NCBI GenBank assembly: GCA_012934845.2
Contig: WNNJ02000583.1
Span: forward strand, 124,001-188,000
Reading direction: 5' to 3'
Source of the DNA: Pomphorhynchus laevis
Taxonomy: Eukaryota; Acanthocephala; Palaeacanthocephala; Echinorhynchida; Pomphorhynchidae
Length of the DNA stretch: 64,000 bases
How positions within the stretch are numbered: position 1 is the stretch's first letter; every line of letters starts with the position of its first letter. The notes under the pieces are model-generated. The model was not told the origin of the DNA, did no database searches, and saw nothing but the letters and a program-made list of their open reading frames with translations. The position numbers and the translations under genes were made by a program. Shown here one piece after another: positions 11,101-26,100 of this stretch.

Positions 11101-14100
11101 GAGCCCTCATAAAACTATCGCTACGCTAAAATCTATTCGAGGCAAATAGAGTTACGCCTAAGCAATAACAATAATCAAACACCAGCTCGCGTTCGCAGTT
11201 GTCAGATTAACATTCGCATGTCTTCATGGTCCAAATAGTTCGCGAGGACACTCTCAAATAAAGTCCTTCCTCAACCGTCGTCAACTACAATATCAACAAC
11301 ATCGATTCACACCTTCATAGGCAAGACGGTAGAGATGAACCTGGTCGATATATGAGTGCAAGTTGAATGGGAAAAGGAAATTCAGATTTACAAAGAAACA
11401 ATATAAATGTAGTACAAGGCAAGGTGAAATCGTTGTTTTCAAGAGACGAAGTAATACAAGCGAAGACGACGATTCCGTCATAATTAGAAGAAGTCGGTGA
11501 TTTAGTTAAGTCATAGCGGGCGAGCAGAGTCAACAAGAGAAAATCTGAAGGAACATACATTACGGATTGCAAGGTCATCAGAATCAGTATGTCAGGATTC
11601 GGTGTGGCATAAGAGATCTAGTTATTGTTATGTGAAGAGATCCCGAAGTAAGTCAGTTTTGTGAAGAATTGTACGGGTGTTAAGAAGAGCCAGATGAAAA
11701 GATCGTTTTGCATCATTGTTGGCTAGAGAAGGAGATTAAGAGGAGAGACAGGTCGCCAATGGTCTTCTGGACGTAGATGGACTACACGCAAATTTCCATT
11801 TACATTTTTGATGATATGACTCGCCATTGACTTCGCGTCGATGCTTTTCAATACGAACAGTGGAGGATTGATCGATTTCAGAGGGTGAGCGATCGGAGAA
11901 AATCAGACATCGGAGAAGGATGACACGAGTTTAAACCGTTGATATAAGATAGTGGAGGCTTGTGTGCGGTTTATAAGAACAACCTTCAAAAACGGTGGTG
12001 CAATAAAAGTCGGAAGCAAAAACGGATTTATTAAGACGATACATGGAAAGTAAAGAGACATTCCTGAAAAGAGACGGATTATCGGTATGTAGAATCGTGC
12101 AAGAAGCGAGCGGAAACATCAGCATCAAAACGGGCTTGTGGTGAAGAGGAATCAGAGGTCTCAACATTAGAGATGATAATACACTTATCGCAAGAAGAAA
12201 ATCACCTACGTGATTTCCTTCTTGGAGGAGTAACGGGAGTAGTAGGAAGAGTGTCAAATACTCGGAGATAAGCAGAGCGATTAAATTGTATAGACGAGTA
12301 CAATAGGATACAATGAGAAGTATGGGCAGGTAAAGAAGATATTGTTACTAGATTGGATGTTCATATATTAGGACGATAAATACGCCGCGAGGGTGATGTA
12401 CGAATGACATAGGGAGTGATGAAAGCTGGCTGAGCAGATCGTCGAAAGATAAATGGGCAGATATAGGACATTGACGTCGAATCTTCAGCCGGATTAGGTG
12501 TTACTATCAAGTCAAGTTGAGGTAATTGGATTTGTAGACGTTGAGGTCACAACTGAATTATAACCTTGATAGTAAGAGAGACCACTTGCATATTTGGAAA
12601 GTAATTTAAAGGAGCAAAATCCACAAATAAAGTCTTTTGATATCATGGATTTAGAATTAGATGAACAGTAACAGTAGTCCATACATCGCATCCAGATTTA
12701 CTGCACGCTACATCATGTCGTTATATGCAGACAAAACAATGCATGACTTGGGACTAGTTTCACTCTCGGCGCTAAGTTATTTTGATTTGTAATATCTTTC
12801 TTTATCCCTGTATTTATCCTAGTAAATGGACCACTCGTTTTTCTTCCTTCCAATTTTTAATAAATTTCTGTTTTAGTAACGCATTAGCTGTTTTATTTGT
12901 AAATGAAATATCTACATATATTCTCATTACTATCCTTTGTTTTAATATTAGAAGAAATTCGATTAGCATGGTGAAAAGCTCTCGGTAATAAGCATTTATT
13001 AATATTGAATTGATGGCTATTATCTCAGCTGTACGTAGATTACTCTTAGAACAAACATTAAAGGCTCAGAGGTAATATTACCTTACCAATGAAATTCTCC
13101 ATGCAATCAGGGTAGCAGTTTCCGATTAGGTATAACTGTTGGTACATCTTTACGATATGGTTTCCAGTTTATTGTTGTTTCTAATAATTTTCACACCCAG
13201 AAAATTAATTTTATTTTTATCTTTTTAGTTTAACTGTCCATTTAATGCGCTTATCTTTACTATTTAATGCAAAGAAAACGTCATCAACATATTTATAGCA
13301 AGCAATTAGATCATTAAGACGTTCGTAGATATCTTCTTTAATTTTTGTGGAAATATTTCAGCCAATATATGATAGAGAGGAGATCTCGTTGCAAAGCCAT
13401 CAGTTTGAAGATAAATTTAATTTTAAATAGTTGATAGTGATCCATTATTGATAAAGAATTATCGCAGCCGGATCAAATAAAAGAGGAAATTTTTTGATAT
13501 TTCGCTAACTTTATTTTGTGATAGGCGCATTCCGGATTATGCTTCCTAACGAAGGTTGTAAAAAGCATGCAAGTTTATACTTTCCTGTTCTTGTTAATTA
13601 AATAAAGTTGTATGAAATTCTTTCTTATTAATATACGTCACCAGTAGTTAAATTAAATCAGCTAACTGAGTCTACGTATTTAATATAATTATAAAATAAA
13701 CAAAACATGATAATGCTAAATCAAAATTTAATAATTAAATAATAAAATTAATAATTGTTTTTAGATTTTCTATAATTTAAATCAAGTTAAAAAATGAAAT
13801 TTAAAATAAACGTCATTTTTATGAATTGACTAATAAATAACAGACGTTGTATCAGAATAAGAATAAGAGGTCATCAGGAGGAACTGCTATGCTATCAGGT
13901 TTCGGCCCCTAACTCCTCTACCCAACATAGCAGCGGGGCCAAATACATGCTAATGATGTATTTCCTCTGAAATAACTATCTAGTATCTTATTCTAATACA
14001 AAGTATATTATTTATTATCCATAAAAATTTGCCACTTAAGAGTTTAAATTTATTCTTTATATTATTGTGTTGATTTATATATTTTACTATTTTCTGCTTG

Positions 14101-17100
14101 ATGTTATTTTTATAGTAACCTAGTTTAAAATATGTATCTATTAAATTATTTAAATGATTTTGAAGAAAGCCAATATCATTACATATTGTTGCAATTCTTA
14201 AAATTTCATTATTTAATGTATTGTATTTTATATTATATGGTATGCATGAATGCTCATGCAAAAATATGTTTCTTGTAAATTTAAATATGTCATCTTTACG
14301 ATATAAATTAATAGTAGTTTTAGTTAATGCTAATTTAATGTTCATATCTAGATATACACCTTCTTTATCATTAATATTGGTTTTGTTAAGAATAAGGCTT
14401 TCTGGATAAATGTGCTCACCAATTGAATAAAAATCATTAGAATTAAATACACATATATCATCAATGTATCGAAACATATATTTCATATATTTATATTGTT
14501 TAGATTTAGTTTTTACATAAAATAAATATCATTAGAATAAAAATCATTAGAATTAAATACACATATATCATCAATGTATCGAAACATATATTTCATATAT
14601 TTATATTGTTTAGATTTAGTTTTTACACAGTTATGAACAAATTCATATTCTATAAAGCTTAAAAACAAGTCAGCTATAATTGGGCTACTATTACCACCCA
14701 TTATATGGGTGGTAACTATTACCAACCACTATATGTGGAGTGACGAAAATAAATTTAGCATTTGCGCTGGAGTTTTGCTCGTGCTTTGCAATTGCCGTAT
14801 ACAAGAGTGTTGCTTGATCAGCAAGCTCAGTTAGCTGACGATGGAAGGAACGACAACACATGTGGTGCGCTGTGAATGCACTGCTTTAGCAAACCATACC
14901 AGATGTAAGGCTGGTAATTGGTGGAGGAGCGTGCGTTTAGTGACTTTCATTCAGAGGTTTACTGAGGAGAGGAGTTAGTGTTGTCGAAGTTGTGAAGCTA
15001 CAGGGCCACATTGATGAGACCACGCTGTAGTGATGATTAGATTGAAGTCGAAACGCCCCATTGGCGGCTAGGCGTCTGTGGTAGACGCATTCCGGGTTAA
15101 GCTTCCCGACGAAATTTGTAAAAAAAGCATGCAGGTTTATACTTTTCTATTCATGTTAATTAAAAAAGTTGTATGAAATTCTTTCTTATTAACTTCATTT
15201 CGTTAGCATCTTCAGAAAATTACTCTGAAGATGTAATGTTCTGAAGATGCTAACATAATTTAAATCAGCTAACTGAGTCTACTTATTTAATATAATTATA
15301 AAATAAACAAAACATAATAATGCCAAATCAAAATTTAATAATTAAATAATAAAATTAATAATTGTTTTTAGATTTTTTATAATTTATATCAAGTTAAAAA
15401 AAATTGAAATTTAAAATAAAAGTCTATTTTTATGAATTGACTAATAAATAACAGACGTTGTATCAGAATAAGAATTAGAGGTCATCAGGAGGAACTGCTA
15501 TGCTATCAGGTTTCGGCCCCTAACTCCTCTACCCAACATAGCAGCGGGGCCAAATACATGCTAATGATGTATTTCCTCTGAAATAACTATCTAGTATCTT
15601 ATTCTAATGCAAAGTATATTATTTATTATCCATCCATAAAAATTTGCCACTTGGGATGCAAACTTATCCCCTTTTTTTTGAGAATTAATAATTCATCCTT
15701 GTTTGAAAATAAGAAAACATAATAGTAAAGTCGTAACCAATAATACATAGTTTCAGTATTTCTAACATAGGTCATATTACCGGGAGCAAGTTAGCAAAAT
15801 ATCGAAACATTTCCTCTTTTCTTTGATCCAGCTTCAATAATTCTTTATAAATTTTATTGTTGAATAAGAAATGACTATTCTTCGTACAAAATGATAACAA
15901 GGAATGTCACTCGGATTGAGATTTCACGAATTGTCAGATTCCACGAATCGTGACTATTCGACAATAGCAAGATATAAAGTCTCCTTAAGATGCACATCAG
16001 TGAAAATGAACGCTATATCAACAGTTGCTAATATGCACTTAGGATTCACCTGTCTTATTTTATTTGCAAAATCATATCCATTAGCGATACATGACCTATT
16101 ATTGTTGCACAACATTTTTAGCATACAATTGAGTCGCTTAGCGAGCTAGTTGTTGAAGCTGTTATGTTATGCAATCACAGGTCGGGCACATCTATTCTCT
16201 TTGTGATTTTTGGGTGAGAGGTACATGAACGCTGGCTTAGCTGTATTTGAACGGATATTAATATAGGATATGTTAATAATGGATATAATGTTGCTCCCGT
16301 TTACTCGAGCACAATCAAAAATAGCGAAATTGTTTAAAATTAAGCCCTAACAGAATATGCAACGAGACATATATGCGGTCAAATGTGAAACTGCCTCACA
16401 ACATTATGTAGGACAAACGGGAAGAGCATTGGATATAAGAGCACAAGAACATAAAACGACGATTAAGAATGTACAAACTATTCGATAGGTTAAAACCATC
16501 GCTTCAAAAAACAGTTAAACCTTACAGACACAGACAGAAATAACATCACGATAGTACAGCATTGCTAATAGAATTTATAAAAGGAGACAGAATGTGGATC
16601 TGGAATACCCAAAGACAAACTTGGAACAAAGGAACGATGATCGATAGAAATGCAATGCTCTATTAAACAAATCTAAATTAAATTGTGCAGTGTCACAGCA
16701 TGTGATTAAATACAATCATATTATGAATGTATTCTCCATAATAACTTTAAAAGTCGAGACTGATACATGTAAAAGGAAAATATTAGAAGCGATTTACATT
16801 AGTCTTAATGATGATATGATCATTTCAGGAAATAAAGCAGACCTGATGTTATTTTTATAGTAACCTAGTTTAAAATATGTATCTATTAAATTATTTAAAT
16901 AATAATAAGAAGGCAAACGTTCTCCTTAAGTCAATTGTATTAATTAAATGATTTCTCTTTTAAAAAAATTTCTTTGTTAACAAAATCATTAAATATTAAA
17001 TGATCAAATATTTTCATAAATTAATATATAATCTGAAATTATAAAATTGCTAATTATTTTAATTGCTGATTATTTTTTCTAAATAGGTGTCTCCAATTGC

Positions 17101-20100
17101 CATTTTATTGTAAATAAGGTGAAAAGGCATTTTATATTATACAATTTAGATCCCATATTTCGGTTCTTTAATATTGAGCCCAACAGAATATGCTAAGAGA
17201 CATCTATGCATTCAAATGTAAAACTTTCTCACTACATGTAGGACAAACGGGAAGATTTTTGAATATGAGAGCGAGTAATGGAAGCGATTTACATTAGCCT
17301 CAATGATGATATGATCATTTCAGGAAATAAAGCAGACCTGACTTTGAAATTTAATCATTGAATGATAGCTGGACATTTCTTAACACCACCCAATGGCTAA
17401 ATATTGTTTACTATTGACTATTTTTGTACTGCTTTTTATTGTTATTTTCAGATTGAATAATCCTTGAAAATGGTGTGCCCACGTCCCACCGAAATATTGG
17501 ATCTAAATTGTGAAAAAATAATTGTTTCTTTGTCTTATTTACAATCTAATGACAATTGGAGACACCTATTAACTATTATTATTGTTTTTTAAGATATAAA
17601 TTTATTAGTACAAAAAATGAATAAATTAGGTTCGAGTTGTAAAAGAGTTCTGCATCGTCGATCATAGAATCATACATCGCTACAAATGTGTAAATTAACT
17701 TTGCATCTTTGTCGTATATACAATATAATAATTGTTTCTTAAGCTGTTCGTAAGTAGCCGCTTGTGTTTCTGGTAGCTTCCATAAATTTCTTTTTGGATT
17801 CATTGTAATCATTTAGATCCCACTATCATTCAAAATTAATGAGAGACGTTTTGAATTTTTTGTGGTGTACAAACGGGCGAAGTATTTAAAAGGAATAACT
17901 GATATCGAAAATTCTCATTGAGGATTTGGATTTTCAGTCTTTAATGAAAAGTATTGTGGAAACGATATTTAAAACTATCTAATGTAGTTTAGCTATCTAA
18001 ACTATCTAATTATTGTTGTGCTCGAGTATATATTGGATCTAAATTGTGAAATAAATAATTGTCTCTTTGCCTTATTTACAATATAAAATCGAATCTTTTT
18101 AATGTCTTCCGGGTCGATAGCAATGATTATAATGGTCATTGCAACTGCTTTAGATTTGATTGCTGCCTGCCTATATTCTCTTTTCCATACATATTTCCTC
18201 CTTCAAACGTCTTCTTTCTTTCATCTCTTTAAATCGCCACAAATCTACTATATGATCGCTGATTTAACTATTAATTAACTTTGCTATTTGTTGTAGATTA
18301 TGATTACTTTTGGAGGAAATTTAATCATGTCTTGTGAATCAAAAGGAAATCCGAGAATCAAAAAGAAACAAAATAACCATTTTTGTAAATGTTTGCCAAT
18401 GCAATAGGCATCTTCAGGCAAAACTTTTCAGTGCTGAGTAGTCATGTGACAAACATAATAATCTATAAATGAATATTTTAATGCCTTCCGGGTCGGAGGC
18501 AGTGAAATTCTTATTAATATAGCGTCACCAGTAATTTTCAATTAATTACCAATTAATTAATTTATCAATTAATTAATTATCAATTATAAATTACAACTGA
18601 ATATTTTATCAGCACACGTAAGTCAGACGAATAATCAATCGTGGACGACATTGGCTATATTCTCATTGTATGGTTAGATTTAAAGTTAGTAGTGCATTTT
18701 GTATTTAAATCCACATTTCACAATGACACGACAAAATGCAAGCAAATAATAAATTTTGCTACTTTGTGCTCGATATTAATCACTCTACAAATCAATCAAT
18801 TTATCTGACGAATTGAAAATTTTCAATTACAATTAAAAATTAATGAGAGACGTTTGGAATTTTGTGTGTGGTGTACAAATGGGCGAAGTATTTAAAAGGA
18901 ATAACTGAGATCGAAAATTCTCATTGGGATTTGGATTTTCAGTCTTTAATGAAAAGTATAGTTTAAACGACAGTGAAAACTATAGCACTTAAGACGGCGG
19001 TCAAACAAAAGCTCGAAACTTTAACAATTATGGAGCGAAATTGACACTTATCATAATATATATTTATCGAACTTAATGTTCTTCGCTATAACTTGCGTTA
19101 TCATGATAAAATTATTACATTTTAAATTACCTTTGTTTGAAGAGATAATAGAGTCATACCAAAAGATACTGCAACAGTTGTCGACATAGCCAATATTACT
19201 GTGTATGTATTATGGTACGCTGCCACGTTGCCTAACATAATTCCCATTGTTAATGTCTTAGTAAATAACATACAATATTAATTAACATATAATTATAATC
19301 ATGTGTATACCAAAATCCCAAGAAAAATGAAGTTCAAGGGAAACTTTCTCGCTACAGATTTGACACATATTAAAATGAGATAAAAGACAAGGAAAACGAT
19401 GCTAAATATAAAAACGTACATAAAATTATATTGACAATATGTTCCTATGAAGTTATAATATAATCTAATAAATAATTATATAACTACTAACTACTATTTT
19501 TCGGTATATCATCCGGTATTCGTGCACTAATTAATTTACAAGATTTTTGTTTATTGCATTAGTTTTACTCAAATACTATCTTTAAGGGACAAGACATTAA
19601 ACATCGAAAGTTTTTCTATTCGATACAAATTACTAAATTAAAATATTTCCAGTCATAAGCAAAATGTGATGGTGAAACGTTTTATTAAATTTAATTTTAG
19701 TCATATAAAGTTTCGTTTTAACAATTAATTTAATATATAAAAGCATGATTTTTGTAAAAATGCCTGATAAAAATACAAGTTTTGAACCTAACAGAATAGT
19801 TTTATGATAATAAAGAATTTAATAAAATTCTTTATGATAATAAAGAATTGATATTTCGCTAAGTTATGTTAGCATCTTCAGAAAATTACCTAATAATTGC
19901 AATTTTCTGAAAATGCTAGCAGAGATTTTCCGAAGATGCTCCAAAAATTCTATATCAATAATGGATTATTATCAACTATTTAAAATTTATTATTATGATT
20001 TATGTAGAACTTGCTGCTTGTTATATATAATTATAAATTGATTGCTCACTCATTTTAAATTATATTTAATATATGGAAAGAGTGAAATTATTATTTTATT

Positions 20101-23100
20101 AAAAGTCAAATTTTCGATTGCTAACTGCTATCATATTCAAGACAAAATTATAAAAAATATACAAAAAAATCTAAATATGTAGATCTTGCAATTACTTCAA
20201 CAAAAAAATCAAAATATATAGATTTAAAAAATAATTTCACCCGCTTCACTAATTAAATATAATATATAAAATCTTAGCAGTTTTGCTAGTTTTAAGGGTT
20301 CTGAAATGTTAATATCATCTTTAAACAATTTAAATGTCATGATAATTGCGAATAACTGAAACGTTGACTGATAAAAATGTTTATTTTCCTTAGTGGAAAA
20401 TAAATTAATATTTTTAGCGTTATGCTTATGGCTTAATGCTGAAAAGTATTAAAATTATTTATTATTTTGACGAAGTATTTTTCTTCATTCTATTTTTTTA
20501 AAGATGTAAAAGTTAATATGATCAAATGCTGAGTTAGTTATTATATATTGCCAAAGCTTTCGCCGAGTTACGGCTTCGTCAGTGGCTCATTGTATTTCAT
20601 TTATCTCACCAATTTTATTATAGGTGACGATTTTTTTTCTAGGTCTTTAATTCTATTATTTTTTTAAAGTTAAGGTATTTAACTTTTGAAATTATCATAA
20701 TGAAATGTGATCATTAGCATTGTAAATTCAAAAATTCTAAATTTAAAAAAAATCCAGTAAACTAATCTAAAACAAATGCCAAACAAGATTATCCTCAAAT
20801 GGGTCCCATAGAGTTAATAATTTTGACTTTGCTATGAATTAGACAGATACTCATTAAATTCATCGTGTTCCCATTCTTAAAACACAGGAAAAGATGCGTC
20901 ATCAGCAGCCTTGAGAAAGCACACTGCATTACCACACTGTATGGCTGCATTGATTAACTTAATCAGCCACGTACAAGCGCGATGGTCTTCGATTGACTGT
21001 AGGAGTCTTTTCCGAAGTGTTTACAAGATGCTTGGTGCGCTTGGTCCTATCGCACATAGCGTTTCCACTGCTATTGGAATGAACACATATTAGTGATCAT
21101 CGAGGTCTTAAGAGTTGGCAACCTTTTTCTCCTCGAAAACCATAGCAACTGACTCAGTGGCAATGACAGCGTGTGCTTGATGAATTGTCGCAAGTGTGCT
21201 GGGCATGTAACGTCCCACACAAGCACAAGACCGGCCTCACAAAGAACATAGTAGCATAATCGAGACGATTACAGTCACTTATCAACAGTCCCGCGGGCTC
21301 TAGCCTTGACGGATAACCTGTAGCTGTTAGGGACATGCGGATAAGATTATTGACTACAGTGTCGGAGGACCTTGGAGCGTTGGCAATCTAGAGCGCGTAT
21401 GCTCCCACAAACGCTCTAGATGTAAAAGCTTGGCAACTGTGAACACCCAGTCTCAAGGAAACCGCCAACGTCAATGTATGTTCGTCAAGTCGAGTTCCCA
21501 ACGATGAGATTAAGATTGCTTCCACGAATAGTCCCGAATAACTGGACGGTATTCCAATCATGCGTGCTAGAGAATATGGGGACTGTGCCCTTGCTAATAA
21601 GCTGTTATAAACAGTGACATAAAAGCTTTCTCAGCATCGTTTTTGATTTTTACGATTCAATAGCGCAGTGCAACCGAAATCGGCTGATCACATAGCTATG
21701 GCATCTTTGTCGAATTGTAAAATTCTAAGCGCTCCGAGTTTAACAGGTATGGTCGCTTGTCTCCAAGCATCGCCGCTTGGCGGGACGTTCAAGATCCATT
21801 CCAATAACTTGCGCATTTCCTCGTCGAATGTATCTTGTTTTAAGCTATTAGAGCATAGTGCGTTTCTCAGTAAAAATCCGATCAATGAAAGATATAAACA
21901 ATGACGCAGCAAAAAAGTGTTTCGTGGCAACTAAGTTCTGACAAGCGTTTACCAGCATGACTTACTTCTTAATGGCATCATATAGGGCAGCGTTGGTTTA
22001 ATAATTGCTTCCAATTGATACACCTAATAAGATGGCGGTGGCTGGGGAACAACACTGCAGCCCGGAAGATGAGAGACAACACATTAAGCTAGATCCTTGT
22101 TATTTGTAATAGTCTCACACCTTTTGGTGTTAAGAGTGAGGCATATATTCGATCTGAGTTCGTGTGTCTTGTTAATATCAATGATCAATGTTTCAAAGCT
22201 GCCGCCCAAAATGCAATCGTCCAGGTACTAGAGATTTAGCTCTGACATGAGAATGTGTGCTAGGTCGTTAGCGGCCTGGCAAAATAGCAATGAACCCAGG
22301 GGTCTTCCTGTTGAACGCTCTCGATAGACGGATTCACATCGCTCGCGATAAGCAGGTGAAAGGAGCGGTCGTAAGACATATGGACGAGATCGTAAATTTC
22401 AGGGACCAACCGTCGATATTGCAAGAAGGTCGCGCCGGTGTTTGGGGCTAAAGCCATCATGTCTGGCTGCAGAAGAAGAAACAATTCCAGCGCGGACAGC
22501 GTCGTCGTGGCAGTTGCACTTAGGCCCGGAGATCCAATCTATGGAGTTGTCCGCGGGTGTGATAACTTTGCGGTTCTAAATGAATCCTTTGCCTTCGACA
22601 GCAACTAATAAAGAAGTTGTAAAGAACTAATAAAGAACTTCGCAAATCAAAGAAGCAAATAATCAAAATTGCAAATTACTCTGATAGCTCCGTGAACATC
22701 ACCGTCTTCCACTTTTTCAGAGACCTTGCGACGGATCTGAGATTCCGAATTAAATCGACTGGGGAATACAGCTGCAGCGTTATAAGTCGGCGTACATGAG
22801 TACGGCTGAAAGCAATAGCTGACACAGGGTTATCGGATTTTAGATGTCAAATAAGGTATACTCTGTTGGGCTTTCCCCGCTTTTTACGGTACACGAAGCG
22901 CAACTTTTGGGAAACACAATAGCTGACATCAGGCATCTTCGTCAACGACATTCGTGACTACTGATTATATTAAGTTCGATAGTTTAGCGGCGTCAGCAGG
23001 TCGGGCACCGCGTGGGATGTTGAAAATAACCCGAACATTACCAGTGAGGACTTATATCCATGTCGAACGGTTATCGATAACGACCGAGTCCGTAACCATT

Positions 23101-26100
23101 TTGTTTGCAACCAAAGCCCCGTCGACTGTGCATTAAACCGCAAGTGGACCTTATCCTGGGCACCCTAGAGCTGGTCCGTGCTTCTGAATGAGCCCATTCA
23201 CAGTTGTCGCAAAACATCAGAGACAAACAAGCGTTTGAGATTGGTTTTGCGTATGTTTTTAATTAACGGGAGATATGTCATTGATAAGCCGGTCATCACA
23301 AGGAAATCCCCTTGTGCGAAACTTTCGTGCGAATATATATTATCACCGCCAAGGGTGAGCTGAACAGGTGATGCATATAGATTACGAAACACAGGCCACA
23401 AAGCAGGCGCTATTTACGTCACATTGGTTAGTGTGGCTTTTTGATAATCCACGTGAAAAGCGTTGGACGCATCGACAGCAATGACGCAATAGTCTGGAAT
23501 AATAAAAATAATATATTTTATTTAAAACATATTTAATATATATTTAATAATATATATTATTCTAATCCTTATTCTGATACATAGCAGTTCCTCCTGATGA
23601 CCTAAAATCCTTATTCTGATACAATGTCTTTTATTTATTAGTCAATTCATAAAAATAACTTTTATTTTAAATTTCAATTTTTTATTTTAACTTCCTTTTT
23701 TGCCACAGCATCAAAATATAATTCTTAAATTTAAAAACAAATAAATATATTGTATTTCAGCACCTATTAAAAACAAATAATAACACAATCTATCATCAAA
23801 AATAAATCAACAAAATCACTAGATGCGACAAGTAGGTGATGATGAGAGTTGTTTAAAACACTGGAAGAAGATTAATGTTGCTTTAGTATGATCATTGAGA
23901 ATCACCTTTAAGTGTAATGGACGAGCTGAGTGAAAGCAAAAACGCTTGAAAAAAGTCATATAAAAGTGAAATAAAAGTCAAAAAAATGACTTTTATTTTT
24001 AAATTTCAATTATTTATTTTAACTTTATATAAATTATAAAAAAATTTATAACAATTATTTATTTAATATTATATATTACATATATAATATACAGCATAAT
24101 AGTCAAACTATCAATTAATCAATAAAATCAAATTAGATTGATCAAACATATGAGGTTAATAGGACATGATATTAAAAACTGTAAATTATTTATTTTAGAA
24201 CATATTATCAAAGAAAACATATCAATATTAAATCAAAAACTATTAGAAAAAGAAGATTTTTGGATTAAAACGCTTAATTCCATGTACCCATTAAGATTGA
24301 ATGACGTGGTACAAGAAATTGGCAGAAGTAGTATAATACATAATAAACAACTATATTATAATAATCCGGTTAAACGCAAACCAAGAAGTCATGGTGATAA
24401 AAGGAATAGGAAAAATAGAGTTAAAAATATTAAAAAAAATATGTATATAAATGAACGATTAGAAATATTAAAACAACTTTTAAGTGATAATAAGCTAAAA
24501 GATCTTTATGTAAATATAAGAAGTTTTTCTAAAGATATCATATGTTCAATAAATCAAAAATTAATTAACGACTATGATAAGCTAAGTTTATAATAGACAG
24601 TTATTGTAATACAAAATACTATAATCGTACAATAAATGTTAATAATAACAATAGAAAATATACATTAACCATAAACTTCATTAATAAATGTATAGATAAC
24701 ATAAATATAGCCGGACTTTTAAATAATTCTAAAAGTAAAGAAATAATAAGGTCAGATTTCAGTAAATATATTCCTAAAATAAGGTATAAACTCCTACCAC
24801 AATTAGGACGAAAAATTTGTAATTATAATAAATCAAAATCAATATGTAACGATAATATTAGAAACATAATAAATACAGAATGCAATTGTAAAAGTCTCAG
24901 TTTTGATAAAATAAATGGACATATATGTACCCATAATCTAGAATTAATTGAAACTTGTGAATTAAGAAAGCTGCTATCAAAAGGGTATATATATATAGAT
25001 TAAATAATAACAACGACAAAAATAAAATATACAATTCGTCAGATAATAATTTAAATGATTACTTTAGTAAGCTGATTAATAGTGAAAGCTCGAATATATC
25101 TAAGATAAACATTTGGAAAGATTATATATTTGATAAAATTAAAAATAAAATGAAAATAACAAACAATTATAAAAGGAAAGATAAAATTAATAAAGATATG
25201 TATAAAGAACTTACTAAATTAAAGGATAACTATATAATAACAACTATTGATAAAGCTAGTAATAACTTTGTCTTCATAGGCAAAAAGCTTTATTATGATA
25301 TACTAATGAAAGAGGTTAATTCTAATGATTTAAATGTAAATCCAACATATGAACGTAGTGAGTTGAGTTTAGAAACAATTATTACAAGTCACTGTTCTAT
25401 AATGGATAAAAAGGGTATAAAGGTTGAATTAGATAACAAAACTATACCTATATTATATTGGAATCCAAAATTACATAAAAATCCAACAAAACCTAGGTTC
25501 ATATGTAGTGCGTTTAAATGTACATTAAAACCACTTTCTGTCTATATGAATAAAATACTTAAAGTAATTAAAGCACATTTTAAAAAATATTGCAAGGTAA
25601 TCGAAATTAATACAGGTATAAAACACTATTTCAGTATTAATTCTACAGAAAAATTTTTAGAACAGACAAAAGGAATAAATTTTCAAAATATAAATACATA
25701 CGATTTTAGTACGCTTTATACAAATCTAGATTTAGTAGATATTAAAAAAGCGTTAGTAAAATTAATTAATCTTATATTCGGAAAAATATATACATATATA
25801 TGTTATAATAATTATTACGCCTATCTAACAAAAATTGAACCATCAAGTAAATATAAATATATGGAAAAAATTGAATTTTTAGAATCTTTAAATATTTTGA
25901 TAAATCAAAATTATTTAAAAGTATGGACATCTATATTTAGACAAGTAAAAAGTGTTCCAATGGGTGGTAATAGTGGCCCAATTATAGCTGACTTGTTTTT
26001 AAGCTTTATAGAATATGAATTTGTTCATAACTGTGTAAAAAATAAATCAAAACAATATATGTGAAATATATGTTTCGAAACATTGATGATATATGTAATT

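Larger units (their letters stand above)
19402..20880. other. AT-rich lifeguard intron with two hammerhead-like hairpins
   Basis: No exon or TE protein seen. The missing lifeguard loop exon was sought here without success. Two minus-strand hairpins at 19850-19881 and 20554-20586 are described separately. Confidence 0.4.

Noticed and set aside
13860-13930. Hammerhead in the Naiad terminal repeat (CCTGATGACC with GGGCCGAAAC)
   Set aside because: Both words occur but neither permutation yields a continuous stem II, and the order with flanking repeats does not fit.
15904-16149. 81-codon plus ORF
   Set aside because: The minus strand gives a convincing PLE motif A there; the plus frame is its shadow.
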